This document shows, piece by piece, positions 18,821 through 27,715 of a stretch of DNA of 36,021 nucleotides. The notes under the pieces are model-generated. The model worked only from the letters and a program-made list of their open reading frames with translations. It was not told the origin of the DNA and did not search any database. The stretch lies in the NCBI GenBank assembly GCA_035625915.1, contig DASPOR010000147.1:1-36021 (forward strand), written 5' to 3'. Origin of the DNA: Alphaproteobacteria bacterium. Its GTDB lineage: Bacteria > Pseudomonadota > Alphaproteobacteria > JACZXZ01. The position numbers and the translations under genes were made by a program. The first letter of the stretch is position 1, and the number at the start of each line of letters is the position of its first letter.

Positions 18821-19669
18821 ATGAAGTTGCTACGCTACGGCCGGGCTGGCCAGGAAAAGCCGGGCATCCTCGATCGCCATGGCAAGATTAGGGACCTTTC
18901 GGCAAAGGTTCCCGATATCGCCGCGGCCCAGCTTGCGCCCAAGGTGCTGGACGATCTGCGACGGATCGATCCGGAATCGCTACCTCTCGTTCCCGGTACG
19001 CCGCGGATCGGACCGTGCGTCGGCGCCATCTCGAAGCTCGTCTGCGTCGGCCTCAATTACTCGGATCACGCGGCAGAGACGGGTGCGGCCGTGCCCGCCG
19101 AACCAATCCTGTTCATGAAGGCAACGAGCGCGATTTGCGGACCGAATGACGACGTGATCCTGCCGCGCGGCTCGAAGAAGAGCGATTGGGAGGTCGAACT
19201 CGGCATCGTCATTGGCACCAAAGCAAGTTACATCCCCGAGGAAAGGAGCCTCGACTACGTCGCCGGCTATTGTGTCGTCAACGACGTCTCGGAGCGTGAA
19301 TTTCAGATGGAACGGCTTGGTCAATGGACCAAGGGCAAAAGTGCCGACACCTTTGCCCCGATCGGTCCCTGGATGGTGTCGAAGGACGAAATCGTCGACC
19401 CGCAAAACCTCGATCTGTACCTCGACGTCAATGGCGAGCGCCGCCAGAGGGGCAATACTCGGACGATGATTTTCGGCGTGCGGCAACTTGTGAGCTATAT
19501 CAGCCAGTTCATGACGCTACTGCCCGGCGATGTCATTCCCACCGGCACGCCGCCAGGGGTCGGACTCGGCATGAAACCGCCCGTCTTCCTCAAGTCTGGG
19601 GATGTGATGCGCCTCGGCATCAGCGGACTTGGCGAGCAAAACCTGAGAGTAGTCGCTGCATCCCGTTGA
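18821..19669 (+). CDS. Fumarylacetoacetate hydrolase (FAH) family protein, ureidoglycolate lyase-like
   Basis: A 282-residue FAH-fold enzyme. The N-terminal MKLLRYGRAGQEKPGILD and the core motifs VCVGLNYSDHAAETG, FMKATSAICGPND, WEVELGIVIG (metal-binding glutamates) and the C-terminal GDVIPTGTPPGVGLG are those of a widespread subgroup often labelled ureidoglycolate lyase or 2-hydroxyhepta-2,4-diene-1,7-dioate isomerase. The group uses a divalent metal to cleave or isomerise oxo/hydroxy acids. The ATG at 18821 is preferred over one at 18755 because GGAGG lies about 8 bases upstream and the family N-terminus starts there. The exact substrate is uncertain. No other allantoin pathway gene is beside it except possibly the gamma-glutamyltransferase-family gene 2 kb downstream. 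Confidence 0.88.
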   Translation: MKLLRYGRAGQEKPGILDRHGKIRDLSAKVPDIAAAQLAPKVLDDLRRIDPESLPLVPGTPRIGPCVGAISKLVCVGLNYSDHAAETGAAVPAEPILFMKATSAICGPNDDVILPRGSKKSDWEVELGIVIGTKASYIPEERSLDYVAGYCVVNDVSEREFQMERLGQWTKGKSADTFAPIGPWMVSKDEIVDPQNLDLYLDVNGERRQRGNTRTMIFGVRQLVSYISQFMTLLPGDVIPTGTPPGVGLGMKPPVFLKSGDVMRLGISGLGEQNLRVVAASR

Positions 19670-19824
19670 AAAGCGAACATTTCCGAATTGAGCCGACAGG
19701 CCCCCTCTGATTTCAGATCACTTTTGAGTGAGCGGCCAGCCGGTGGGGTGCTGCGTGAATGACCTGAACCGCTTCGTTCGGATACTCTGCGCACGTCTTA
19801 CGCAATAATCTGGAGGAAGCACCT

Positions 19825-20694
19825 ATGGACGCCATCGATCCCCATGCCAGGAGTCTCAGGGGGAGAACCGACTACTCGCGCAGGGCTCTCTTGACGACTG
19901 GCCTCGGGACCGGTTTCGCCCTCGCGGTTTTGCCGGTGTCCGCGGAGACGATCACGACGGATGCAGACGGGCTTACCGCAGGGGATGTGACGATTCCGGT
20001 CAAGGACGGCCAAATCCCCGGCTACCGCGCGATGCCAGCGAAGGGCGGCCCGTTCCCGACTGTGATCGTGATCCAGGAGGTCTTTGGTCTGCACGAGCAC
20101 ATCAAGGATATGTGCCGGCGTTTCGCCAAGGTCGGCTATTTTGCGGTCGCCCCAGCGCTTTATTCCCGCTTGCCCGACGTCACCAAGCTGACCGACATGC
20201 AGGAGGTGATCAAGGTCTCCGCCCAGGCACCCGAGGCCTTGGTCATGTCCGATCTCGACGCCACGCTCGCCTGGGCGCGGAGATCCGGTAAGGCCGATAC
20301 GAGGCGGCTTGGGGTCACGGGCTTCTGCCGGGGCGGCAGCTATACTTGGCTTTATGCGACCCATAATCCGCACGTGAAAGCCGCGGTCGCATGGTACGGC
20401 CCCCTCGTCTGCCCCAATGCCGACCAGCCGCCGATCAGCCTCGTTGACGCAACCAAAGACCTGAAGGTACCGGTCCTAGGCCTCTACGGTGCTGCCGACC
20501 AGGGCATTCCCGCCGCCGACGTTGAGAAATTTCGCGATGGCTTAAGGAAATCCAAAAAGACGGTCCAGTTCGTCATCTATCCAGACGCCCCGCATGGCTT
20601 CAATGCGGATTACCGGCCGAGCTATAGACCGGACGCGGCGAAGGACGGCTGGAAGCGCCTTTTGGCGTGGTTCAAAAAATACGGTGCGGCGTAA
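19825..20694 (+). CDS. Dienelactone hydrolase family protein with Tat-type signal
   Basis: A 289-residue alpha/beta hydrolase. The catalytic triad is visible: Cys in GVTGFCRGGSY (nucleophile elbow G-x-C-x-G-G), Asp in LYGAADQGIP and His in YPDAPHGFNADY. IQEVFGLHEHIKD is the dienelactone hydrolase EVFG motif. The N-terminus has a twin-arginine motif SRRALLTTG at about residues 18-26, a hydrophobic stretch and an AxA-like site (VSAET), so it is probably exported folded to the periplasm. GGAGG lies about 8 bases before the ATG. It would hydrolyse a lactone or ester; carboxymethylenebutenolidase is the named family activity but is unproven here. It is followed by a strong terminator. Confidence 0.9.
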   Translation: MDAIDPHARSLRGRTDYSRRALLTTGLGTGFALAVLPVSAETITTDADGLTAGDVTIPVKDGQIPGYRAMPAKGGPFPTVIVIQEVFGLHEHIKDMCRRFAKVGYFAVAPALYSRLPDVTKLTDMQEVIKVSAQAPEALVMSDLDATLAWARRSGKADTRRLGVTGFCRGGSYTWLYATHNPHVKAAVAWYGPLVCPNADQPPISLVDATKDLKVPVLGLYGAADQGIPAADVEKFRDGLRKSKKTVQFVIYPDAPHGFNADYRPSYRPDAAKDGWKRLLAWFKKYGAA

Positions 20695-20723
20695 GTCACG
20701 CCCGCCCGTGGCTTGAGAATGAC

Positions 20724-20752
20724 TCAGGGGGCACGCGCCCCCTGAATTTTTT
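20724..20752 (+). terminator. Intrinsic terminator after dienelactone hydrolase gene
   Basis: A perfect 9-bp stem TCAGGGGGC/GCCCCCTGA with a 4-base loop (ACGC) is followed by ATTTTTTC. It sits 30 bases past the stop codon and insulates the convergent phosphodiesterase gene. There is no T tract on the minus strand, so it acts for the + strand only. Confidence 0.92.
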
Positions 20753-20775
20753 CGCGAGCGCCGAAATACCCGGCC

Positions 20776-21573
20776 TCAGCCGAATGGATAGGGTCCGTCA
20801 TATTTTCCGATATAGCTCGTATGGGAGACCATCCCCTGCCCCGCCTTCCAGACGTGGAGGTGGCAAGCCGGCGGCTCCATGTTGTATTCGGCCGGCCCAT
20901 CCGCGCGAAGGTCGAGCACTACCTGGTGCGCGGTACTTGGTGCTGTACTAATCAACGTACCGGCGAGACGGATTTGAATCGGCCGATGGAGGTGGCCGCA
21001 GACCACACGCTCGATTTGTGGATTGCGCGCAACGATCTCGACGAAGGCATCCGACCCCGAAAGCCCCATGTCGTCCATGTGCCGTATGCTGGTCATGAAG
21101 GGTGGGTGGTGCATGAAGACGAGCGTGGGCTGATGCGGCGCTTCCGCAAGGCGATCCGAGAACCAATCGAGCCGCCTCTCGCACAAGAGCCCGCTCGGTG
21201 ATCCCGGCAGGACCGTATCGAGGCCGATAAGCCGGATCGGATAGTCATCAACGACGTAATGGAGAAACTCGCCCTCGCGCGGCAGATAAGCGTGTTCGGG
21301 TAACGCCTCCACCATCGCCGCACGGTCATCGTGATTTCCCGGAACGAGAAACACCGGGGCCGAAATGGAGGCCACAATTTCGCTGAAGTGTGCGTATTCA
21401 TCAGGCCTGCCTGCGTCGACGAGATCGCCCGTTATGATTACGACATCGGGCGGACTCGGAAGGGCATTCAAGTGCACGACCGCGTCCTTGAGCATGCTGT
21501 TGGTCGAAACGCGGTTGTAAGCCAGCGCCCCTTTCGGACGGACGTGGGTATCGGTGATTTGAGCGATGATCAT
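20776..21573 (-). CDS. Calcineurin-like metallophosphoesterase, CpdA/GpdQ-type phosphodiesterase
   Basis: A 265-residue cytoplasmic class III phosphodiesterase. All five metal-binding blocks are present in order: DTH in MIIAQITDTHVRP, GDLVDAG, GNHD, MHHPPF and GHLHRPI. These bind a dinuclear metal centre that hydrolyses phosphomono- or diesters. The nearest named groups are 3',5'-cyclic AMP phosphodiesterase CpdA and glycerophosphodiesterase GpdQ; sequence alone does not separate them. Translation most likely begins at 21573, where the family N-terminus starts. An extension to 21669 is Arg/Pro-rich and unlike the family. The ribosome site at 21573 is weak. It converges on the dienelactone hydrolase gene. 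Confidence 0.88.
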   Translation of the reverse strand: MIIAQITDTHVRPKGALAYNRVSTNSMLKDAVVHLNALPSPPDVVIITGDLVDAGRPDEYAHFSEIVASISAPVFLVPGNHDDRAAMVEALPEHAYLPREGEFLHYVVDDYPIRLIGLDTVLPGSPSGLLCERRLDWFSDRLAEAPHQPTLVFMHHPPFMTSIRHMDDMGLSGSDAFVEIVARNPQIERVVCGHLHRPIQIRLAGTLISTAPSTAHQVVLDLRADGPAEYNMEPPACHLHVWKAGQGMVSHTSYIGKYDGPYPFG

Positions 21574-21721
21574 GGTCGTACTCGCAGTCGGCGTTAAACA
21601 GGCGGGATGAGCGCTACGGAGCCGCAGCACCATTATAATCGGCGGCGCCCGCACGCGCATCGGCGACAAACACTCAATCGAGGCGGCGAACCCTTCGGAA
21701 TCGATCGAAGCCAGCCATCGA

Positions 21722-23299
21722 CTAAAATCCGAGTGCGCAACCGTCCTTGCGCCCGTCGGAACCCGCCAGGATGGCCCCCGTCTCGCTCAGCCAAATGCAC
21801 TGCGCGCCGCCGAGCGGCCGATCGAGGAGTTCGAGCACGTGACCTGCTTTCGTGAGCGCTACGCGCAACGCCGTCGGAACGGCCGTTTCGATCTGCAGCT
21901 TGCCGCCAAAGGGAAAGACCCGTGGTGCGTCGATCGCTTCCTGGATATCCAGTCCGCGATCGATGATGCGCGACAAGAGGGTGACGTGCCCCGCTGCCTG
22001 GTAATGCCCCCCCATGACTCCGAATACGGAAAGGAGCCGCCCGTCGCGGCCGATCATTCCGGGGATGATCGTGTGCATGGGCCGCTTGCGGGCTGCGTAT
22101 GAATTGACGTGACCCGGAATGCTGCGGAAGGAAGTTCCGCGATTGTGAAGGAAAACGCCGGTCTCGGGCTCGGCCAGTCCGGCGCCGAACGGGGCGAACA
22201 GGGAGTTGATAAATGATATCGCGTTCCCTTCGGGATCGACGATACAAATATAGGTGGTATCCTTATGCTCGACGTCTTCGATCGGGGGGACGTTCCGCGC
22301 CACTCCAGGGGTGACGTTCCGCCTAAGTCTCGCGGCAAAGTTCTCGGACAACATGATCTCGGTCGGGATGCGAGCGTGAGCCGGGTCGCCGATGGAACCG
22401 TCCCGTACCGCGTAGCCTTGCTTGATCGCTTCGCAGACAAGATGAAGCCACTCGGCTTCGGGCAGGCGATCGAGTGTCAAGCCCCGCAGGATGTTGAAAG
22501 CGACGAGGGCAGCTATACCCTGTCCGTTCGGCGGGCATTCGTAGATCCGATAACCACGATAGTCGGTGCTTACCGGCTCCACCATATCGGCGCTCTGCTC
22601 GGCGAAGTCTTCGAGCGAGTGCCGCCCGCCCATGGCGCGAAGATAGCCGACGAGGCACTTGCCAACCTTGCCCTCGTAGAACCCCGCACGCCCTTCCTCG
22701 GCGATTGCTCGAATGGTGGCGGCGAGTGCGGGTTGGCGGTGCATGTCGCCGGCGACTGGGATAGCGCCGCTTGGGGCGACGATCGCGCGCAAGCCGGGAT
22801 CGGACATGATCAGCTCGCGCTCACGCGCCCAATCCCACGCGACGCGTTGCGCAATCGGATACCCGTGCTCGGCATAGTCGATCGCTGCGGCAAAAAGCTC
22901 TCGCCATGGCAGGCGCCCATGCTCGCGGTGAAGCCGCCACCAGGCGTCGACGGCACCCGGTACCGTGATCGCCTGGGGGCTTCGCCGCGGTATCTCAGCA
23001 CCGCCCAACCCGATCAACTCATCGATCGATGCCGCCCCAGGGGTCCGACCCGACCCGTTCAGGGCTTGGATGCGCCCACTCGCCGTGTGACGGAACAGCA
23101 CAAAGCAGTCGCCGCCGACGCCTGTCATGTGGCCTTCAACCACGCAAAGCACAGCGCATGACGCAATCGCCGCGTCGAAGGCGTTGCCCCCGCGCACCAG
23201 CGTGGATATGGCACTCGCCGACGCAAGGGCATGCGAGGTGGCCACGGCGGCGGATCGTGCCGCGACCGTTGACCGCCCGGGTATGACGAAATCTCTCAT
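21722..23299 (-). CDS. Gamma-glutamyltransferase-family hydrolase without signal peptide (HpxW-like)
   Basis: A 525-residue N-terminal nucleophile hydrolase. The N-terminus MRDFVIPGRSTVAARSAAVA and the block CVVEGHMTGVGGDCFVLFRH place it in the GGT superfamily branch that includes the oxamate amidohydrolase HpxW. Autoprocessing should occur before Thr348 of KDTTYICIVD, giving large and small subunits. GVMGGHYQAAGH is the conserved small-subunit region. Unlike the second family member in this window it lacks a signal peptide and the TTHYS form of the nucleophile motif, so a cytoplasmic amidase/acylase role is more likely than glutathione hydrolysis. The start at 23299 has AAAGGA at suitable distance; an in-frame extension to 23398 is rejected. 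It is divergent from the MFS transporter gene, which may supply its substrate. Confidence 0.88.
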   Translation of the reverse strand: MRDFVIPGRSTVAARSAAVATSHALASASAISTLVRGGNAFDAAIASCAVLCVVEGHMTGVGGDCFVLFRHTASGRIQALNGSGRTPGAASIDELIGLGGAEIPRRSPQAITVPGAVDAWWRLHREHGRLPWRELFAAAIDYAEHGYPIAQRVAWDWARERELIMSDPGLRAIVAPSGAIPVAGDMHRQPALAATIRAIAEEGRAGFYEGKVGKCLVGYLRAMGGRHSLEDFAEQSADMVEPVSTDYRGYRIYECPPNGQGIAALVAFNILRGLTLDRLPEAEWLHLVCEAIKQGYAVRDGSIGDPAHARIPTEIMLSENFAARLRRNVTPGVARNVPPIEDVEHKDTTYICIVDPEGNAISFINSLFAPFGAGLAEPETGVFLHNRGTSFRSIPGHVNSYAARKRPMHTIIPGMIGRDGRLLSVFGVMGGHYQAAGHVTLLSRIIDRGLDIQEAIDAPRVFPFGGKLQIETAVPTALRVALTKAGHVLELLDRPLGGAQCIWLSETGAILAGSDGRKDGCALGF

Positions 23300-23555
23300 A
23301 AAACGATCCTTTCTCTCTTCTTTTTCGGCACGGGTGGCGGTCGAATTGGCTGTGGCGGGCGCAATCTCTAGCCTCGGCAATTGGGCGATGTCAAACACCG
23401 CCAGTCACGATCTGTTGCGAAGGTCCGACGGATGCATCTAGAATCGCCCCCCAAATAAGGCGCTTTCGGTGCTGCCGCGCGAATTGTCGGCTGGGTATTT
23501 TCGTCGAAAGATGGCGTGGCAAGGAGGTTCTCGGCAAAAAAGGGAGGACGCCATC

Positions 23556-24857
23556 ATGGACTCGGTCGAAACGCAGGTCATGAGCAAGGTCACAAAGCGT
23601 CTTTTGCCGTTCCTGATCGTCTGCTACTTCATTGCTTACCTCGACCGCGTCAATGTCAGCTTTGCGGCTTTGACGATGAACAAGGATCTTGCGTTCACGG
23701 CGACGATCTTCGGCTGGGGTTCGGGGATATTCTTCATCGGCTATTTCATCTTCGAGGTGCCGAGCAACATCGCACTTGAGCGATTCGGCGCGCGTCTTTG
23801 GATATTCCGCATCATGCTGAGCTGGGGCATCTTATCGGCCGGCATGGCCCTCATCTGGGACAGCACGAGCTTTTATGTCATGCGTTTCCTTCTTGGCGTG
23901 GCGGAAGCCGGCTTCTTTCCGGGCATCATTCTGTTTCTGACCTATTGGTTTCCCGCTGCCTATCGTGCGCGCATCGTCGGATATTTCATGGCGGCCATTC
24001 CAGTCTCCTCGATCATCGGGGCACCGTTGTCCAGCTTCATCCTCGGACTCGATGGCGTCCTCGGCCTCAAGGGATGGCAATGGCTCTTTATCCTCGAGGC
24101 CATTCCGGCAGTGCTGATGTCGTTCGCTGTGCTGGCGTATTTGACCGATGGGCCTACGAAGGCACACTGGCTTTCCGCCGAAGAGCGCGAGTGGCTTTCG
24201 GCACGTCTCAATGATGAACGGCAGAGCCGCGAGTCGATCGTGAAGTTTACGCTCTCCCAGGCGCTCGCTCACCCACGCGTGCTCTTTCTCAGCCTTGTCT
24301 ATTTCGGCATCGTCGCGACAAACTACGGCTTGAGCTTCTGGCTTCCGCAAATCATCAAGGGATTTGGCGGCTTGACCAACCTCCAAACAGGATTCATTAC
24401 CGCGGTCCCTTACGTGGCAGGCGCCATTGCCATGGTGTTTTGGGGGCTGCGCTCCGATCGAGAGCAGGAACGAAAATGGCACGTCGCGATACCGATTGCG
24501 GTTTCGGCGACCGGCCTCGCCCTCTCGGCGATGACCGACGATCCCGTTCTCAAGATGTCGGCGCTCACGCTCGCCGGCCTTGGCATTTTCGGCGTCCTGC
24601 CCTGTTTCTGGACGTTACCGACCGCCCTTCTCACGGGAACGGCCGCAGCAGGCGGTATCGCCCTCATCAATTCGGTGGGCAATATCGCGGGCTTCGTGGG
24701 GCCGTTCGCCATGGGCAAAATTAAGGACATGACCGGGGCCTTCACATTCGGCCTTCTTTTCATCGCAGCGCTTGCGGTCATCTCATTCGTCATCGTCCTA
24801 GCGCTCGGCCACAATCCGGCACTGGAGGGCCACGCGGCCGATAGTGCCGCCGATTGA
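23556..24857 (+). CDS. MFS transporter, anion:cation symporter (ACS) family
   Basis: A 433-residue twelve-helix permease. The first helix region LLPFLIVCYFIAYLDRVNVS followed by FAALTMNKDL is the ACS signature seen in tartrate, phthalate, glucarate and related carboxylate transporters. The central cytoplasmic loop and the SFWLPQIIKGFG segment of the second half also fit. The ATG at 23556 has AGGGAGGA upstream; an earlier in-frame ATG at 23469 would add an unlikely hydrophilic leader. The substrate is probably an organic anion. The divergent gene for a GGT-family amidase, 256 bases away, makes an amide or amino-acid derivative a reasonable guess, but this is an inference. Confidence 0.93.
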   Translation: MDSVETQVMSKVTKRLLPFLIVCYFIAYLDRVNVSFAALTMNKDLAFTATIFGWGSGIFFIGYFIFEVPSNIALERFGARLWIFRIMLSWGILSAGMALIWDSTSFYVMRFLLGVAEAGFFPGIILFLTYWFPAAYRARIVGYFMAAIPVSSIIGAPLSSFILGLDGVLGLKGWQWLFILEAIPAVLMSFAVLAYLTDGPTKAHWLSAEEREWLSARLNDERQSRESIVKFTLSQALAHPRVLFLSLVYFGIVATNYGLSFWLPQIIKGFGGLTNLQTGFITAVPYVAGAIAMVFWGLRSDREQERKWHVAIPIAVSATGLALSAMTDDPVLKMSALTLAGLGIFGVLPCFWTLPTALLTGTAAAGGIALINSVGNIAGFVGPFAMGKIKDMTGAFTFGLLFIAALAVISFVIVLALGHNPALEGHAADSAAD

Positions 24858-24969
24858 GCCGGCCGGCTCGAAGGCCCGGCTCGGCCGATCGTCGTGAAGG
24901 GCGACCTTGATTCCGCCACAAATTCACGGCCTATATTCGGCCGTTTTGACCCTGCTTCCCGGAGATGCC

Positions 24970-27672
24970 ATGAAACGCTCCCGCTACCTGAACGTGCCGC
25001 GACGACGGCACTGGACCGGAATCCTGTTCGTCGCCAGCTTAACGCTTTGCGGAATGGGGAGCATTTGCGACGGTGCTGCCGCCGACGAACACGGCATCGT
25101 GCGCGCAACGCTCGACAATGGCCTCCAAGTCGTCATCGTGCGCAACAGCTTGGCGCCGGTCGTCGCCACTGCCGTCAATTACATCGTGGGTGCCGACGAG
25201 ACTCCACCTGGATTCCCGGGCATGGCGCACGCGCAGGAGCACATGATGTTTCGCGGCAATCCCGGCCTCACGGCCGATCAGCTCGCCAGCATTGGCAGCG
25301 TCATGGGCGGCAGCTTCAACGCGGATACGCGACAAACCGTAACCCAATATTTCTTTACGGTCCCCTCGGAAGATCTCGATGTGGCGCTTCACATCGAGTC
25401 GATCAGGATGCGCGACGTGCTCGATTCGGAAGAGGCCTGGGTCAAGGAACGCGGCGCCATCGAGCAGGAGGTTGCGCAAGACCTATCGAGCCCGCGTTAT
25501 GTCCTATTCACCAAGTTGCGCGCGGCATTGTTCCGCGGCACGCCTTACGAACACGATGCGCTTGGGACCCGGCCATCCTTCCAGAAGACGACGGGCGCGA
25601 TGTTGAAGTCCTTCTACGACAAATGGTACGCGCCGAACAACGCCGTACTTGTCGTGGTCGGCGATCTCGATCCGGACGCGACACTCGCGAAGGTCAAAGA
25701 GCTCTTCGGGGGGATCAAGAGCAAGAAGCTGCCCAAGCGTCCGGACGTGCGGCTACAGTCGGTCAAGACTCAATCGCTCACCCTCAAGACGGACTTGCCT
25801 TACAGCCTTCACGTGATCGCCTTCCGCATGCCCGGTCTCGATAGTCCGGACTACGCGGCCGCCGAGGTGCTTGCCGACGTGCTCAATAATCAGCGGGGCG
25901 ACCTCTACGGGCTGGTGCCACAAGGCAAGGCATTAAACGCCGAATTCGCCTTCGATCCGGAGCAAAAGGCGGGCATGGGCTATTCGGTGGTGGCCTTCCC
26001 CGCCGATGGCGACGGCAAGGCCGCCGAAAAGAATGTGCGTGCGATTCTCGGCCGTATTGCACGCGAAGGTGTCCCGGCCGATCTCGTCGAAGCCGCGAAA
26101 ATTGAGGAGCGTCGAGGCGCTGAGTTCGAAAAGAACTCGATTGAAGGTTTGGCCACGGTTTGGTCGGAGGCCGTCGCGGTCGACGGACTCCAGTCGCCCA
26201 ACGACGACCTTGCGCGCATCGAAAAGGTCACCGTCGAGGACGTGAACAGGGTTGCGAGGAAATATATCGACCTCGACCACGCGATCACCGCACTCCTGAC
26301 CCCGCAAGGGTCTGGGAAGCCCATTTCCTCGAAGGGCTTCGGCGGCCAGGAAAACATTTCACTTGGCGAGGCGAAGCCGACACCCCTTCCCGACTGGGCC
26401 GAGTCGGTTCTCCGTCATCTCGCCGTACCCACATCGACGGTCAACCCGACGGTCAGCACGCTGGCGAACGGAATAACACTCATCGTCCAGCCCGAGGATG
26501 TGAGCGACACGGTGAGCGTATTCGGCCGCGTACGTAACCGCCCCGAGCTTCAGGTACCCAAGGGACAGGAGGGCTTGTCGCAAGTGCTGGACGACCTCTT
26601 CCCCTATGGGACGGAGCATCTCGATCGAATCCCATTCCGGCAAGCCCTCGATACGCTAGGTGCCGATGAGGAAGCGGGCACCGATTTCTCGATCCAAGTC
26701 CTGGCCGAAAATTTCGACCGCGGTGTCGAGCTGCTCGCCGACAACGAGCTTCATCCGGCCCTTCCGAGCGAAGCCTTCGACATCGTCAAACAACAGATCG
26801 CAAGCACGATTGCCGGGCGGCTCAGGAGCCCAAGTTACCTCACCCAACGCGCCATCCGCGCAGCACTCTTTCCGAAGGACGATCCGGCCCTGCGCGAACC
26901 ACTCCCCGAGACGGTTAGCAAGCTGACAATCGACGACGTGCGCGACTATTTCAAGACGGCTTTTCGACCCGACCTCACCACGATTGTCGTGATCGGGAAA
27001 GTGACACCCGAAGCCGCCAAGGCCACGATCGAAAGGCACTTTGGCGCTTGGAGTGCTGCCGGGCCCAAGCCGGATACAACGCTGCCGCCGGTACCGCCAA
27101 GTCAGTCGTCGGTTACCGCGGTACCCGATGCGAGTCGCGTGCAGGATCGCGTGACGCTATCGGAAACCGTGGGGCTGACCCGCGCCGATCCAGACTATTA
27201 CGCACTTCAGCTCGGAAACAACGTGCTGGGCGGCAGCTTCTATTCAACCCGGCTCAGCAATGACCTGCGCAAGAACGCGGGCCTTGTTTACTCGGTCGAT
27301 TCCTTCTTTGAAGTGGGCAAGACTCGCGGCGCTTATTTCGTCCAATACGCGTGCGATCCGGAAAATGTCTCGAAAGTGCACGACGTGGTCATTCGCGAGC
27401 TTCGTGCGATGCAAGACGAACCGGTCACGGCGGACGAACTGCAGCGTGCGAAGGCCTTGCTATTGCGGCGGATCCCATTAAGCGAATCGAGCGTCGACGA
27501 CATCGGTCGAAGCCTGATCGAGCGCGTTGCACTCGACCTTCCGCTCGACGAGCCGACGCGCGCGGCGCACCAATACCTCGAACTCGACGCGCCAAAAATA
27601 CAGGCCGCGTTCGCAAAGTGGCTGCGACCCGACGATTTGGCGGTCGTGAGCCAAGGCCCGGCGCCGAACTGA
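24970..27672 (+). CDS. Exported M16-family zinc protease (pitrilysin/PqqL-like), two-module
   Basis: A 900-residue peptidase. A signal peptide (MKRSRY, basic stretch, then GILFVASLTLCGMGSICDGA) is followed by the active M16 domain. The inverted zinc motif HAQEH lies at residues 87-91, and the third ligand Glu167 in ERGAIEQEV has near-standard spacing. A second M16 module in the C-terminal half (from about residue 490, ANGITLIVQPEDVSDTVSVF) lacks HxxEH and would be the inactive partner that closes the clam-shell chamber. It ends with the R/Y substrate-binding region near LRKNAGLVYSVDSFF. It should degrade short peptides in the periplasm. GGAG sits 5 bases before the ATG at 24970. It stands alone, with no pqq genes nearby. 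Confidence 0.93.
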   Translation: MKRSRYLNVPRRRHWTGILFVASLTLCGMGSICDGAAADEHGIVRATLDNGLQVVIVRNSLAPVVATAVNYIVGADETPPGFPGMAHAQEHMMFRGNPGLTADQLASIGSVMGGSFNADTRQTVTQYFFTVPSEDLDVALHIESIRMRDVLDSEEAWVKERGAIEQEVAQDLSSPRYVLFTKLRAALFRGTPYEHDALGTRPSFQKTTGAMLKSFYDKWYAPNNAVLVVVGDLDPDATLAKVKELFGGIKSKKLPKRPDVRLQSVKTQSLTLKTDLPYSLHVIAFRMPGLDSPDYAAAEVLADVLNNQRGDLYGLVPQGKALNAEFAFDPEQKAGMGYSVVAFPADGDGKAAEKNVRAILGRIAREGVPADLVEAAKIEERRGAEFEKNSIEGLATVWSEAVAVDGLQSPNDDLARIEKVTVEDVNRVARKYIDLDHAITALLTPQGSGKPISSKGFGGQENISLGEAKPTPLPDWAESVLRHLAVPTSTVNPTVSTLANGITLIVQPEDVSDTVSVFGRVRNRPELQVPKGQEGLSQVLDDLFPYGTEHLDRIPFRQALDTLGADEEAGTDFSIQVLAENFDRGVELLADNELHPALPSEAFDIVKQQIASTIAGRLRSPSYLTQRAIRAALFPKDDPALREPLPETVSKLTIDDVRDYFKTAFRPDLTTIVVIGKVTPEAAKATIERHFGAWSAAGPKPDTTLPPVPPSQSSVTAVPDASRVQDRVTLSETVGLTRADPDYYALQLGNNVLGGSFYSTRLSNDLRKNAGLVYSVDSFFEVGKTRGAYFVQYACDPENVSKVHDVVIRELRAMQDEPVTADELQRAKALLLRRIPLSESSVDDIGRSLIERVALDLPLDEPTRAAHQYLELDAPKIQAAFAKWLRPDDLAVVSQGPAPN

Positions 27673-27715
27673 TCAACGACAGCGCGGGCTCAATTCGATC
27701 TCACCAGGTCGAGAT

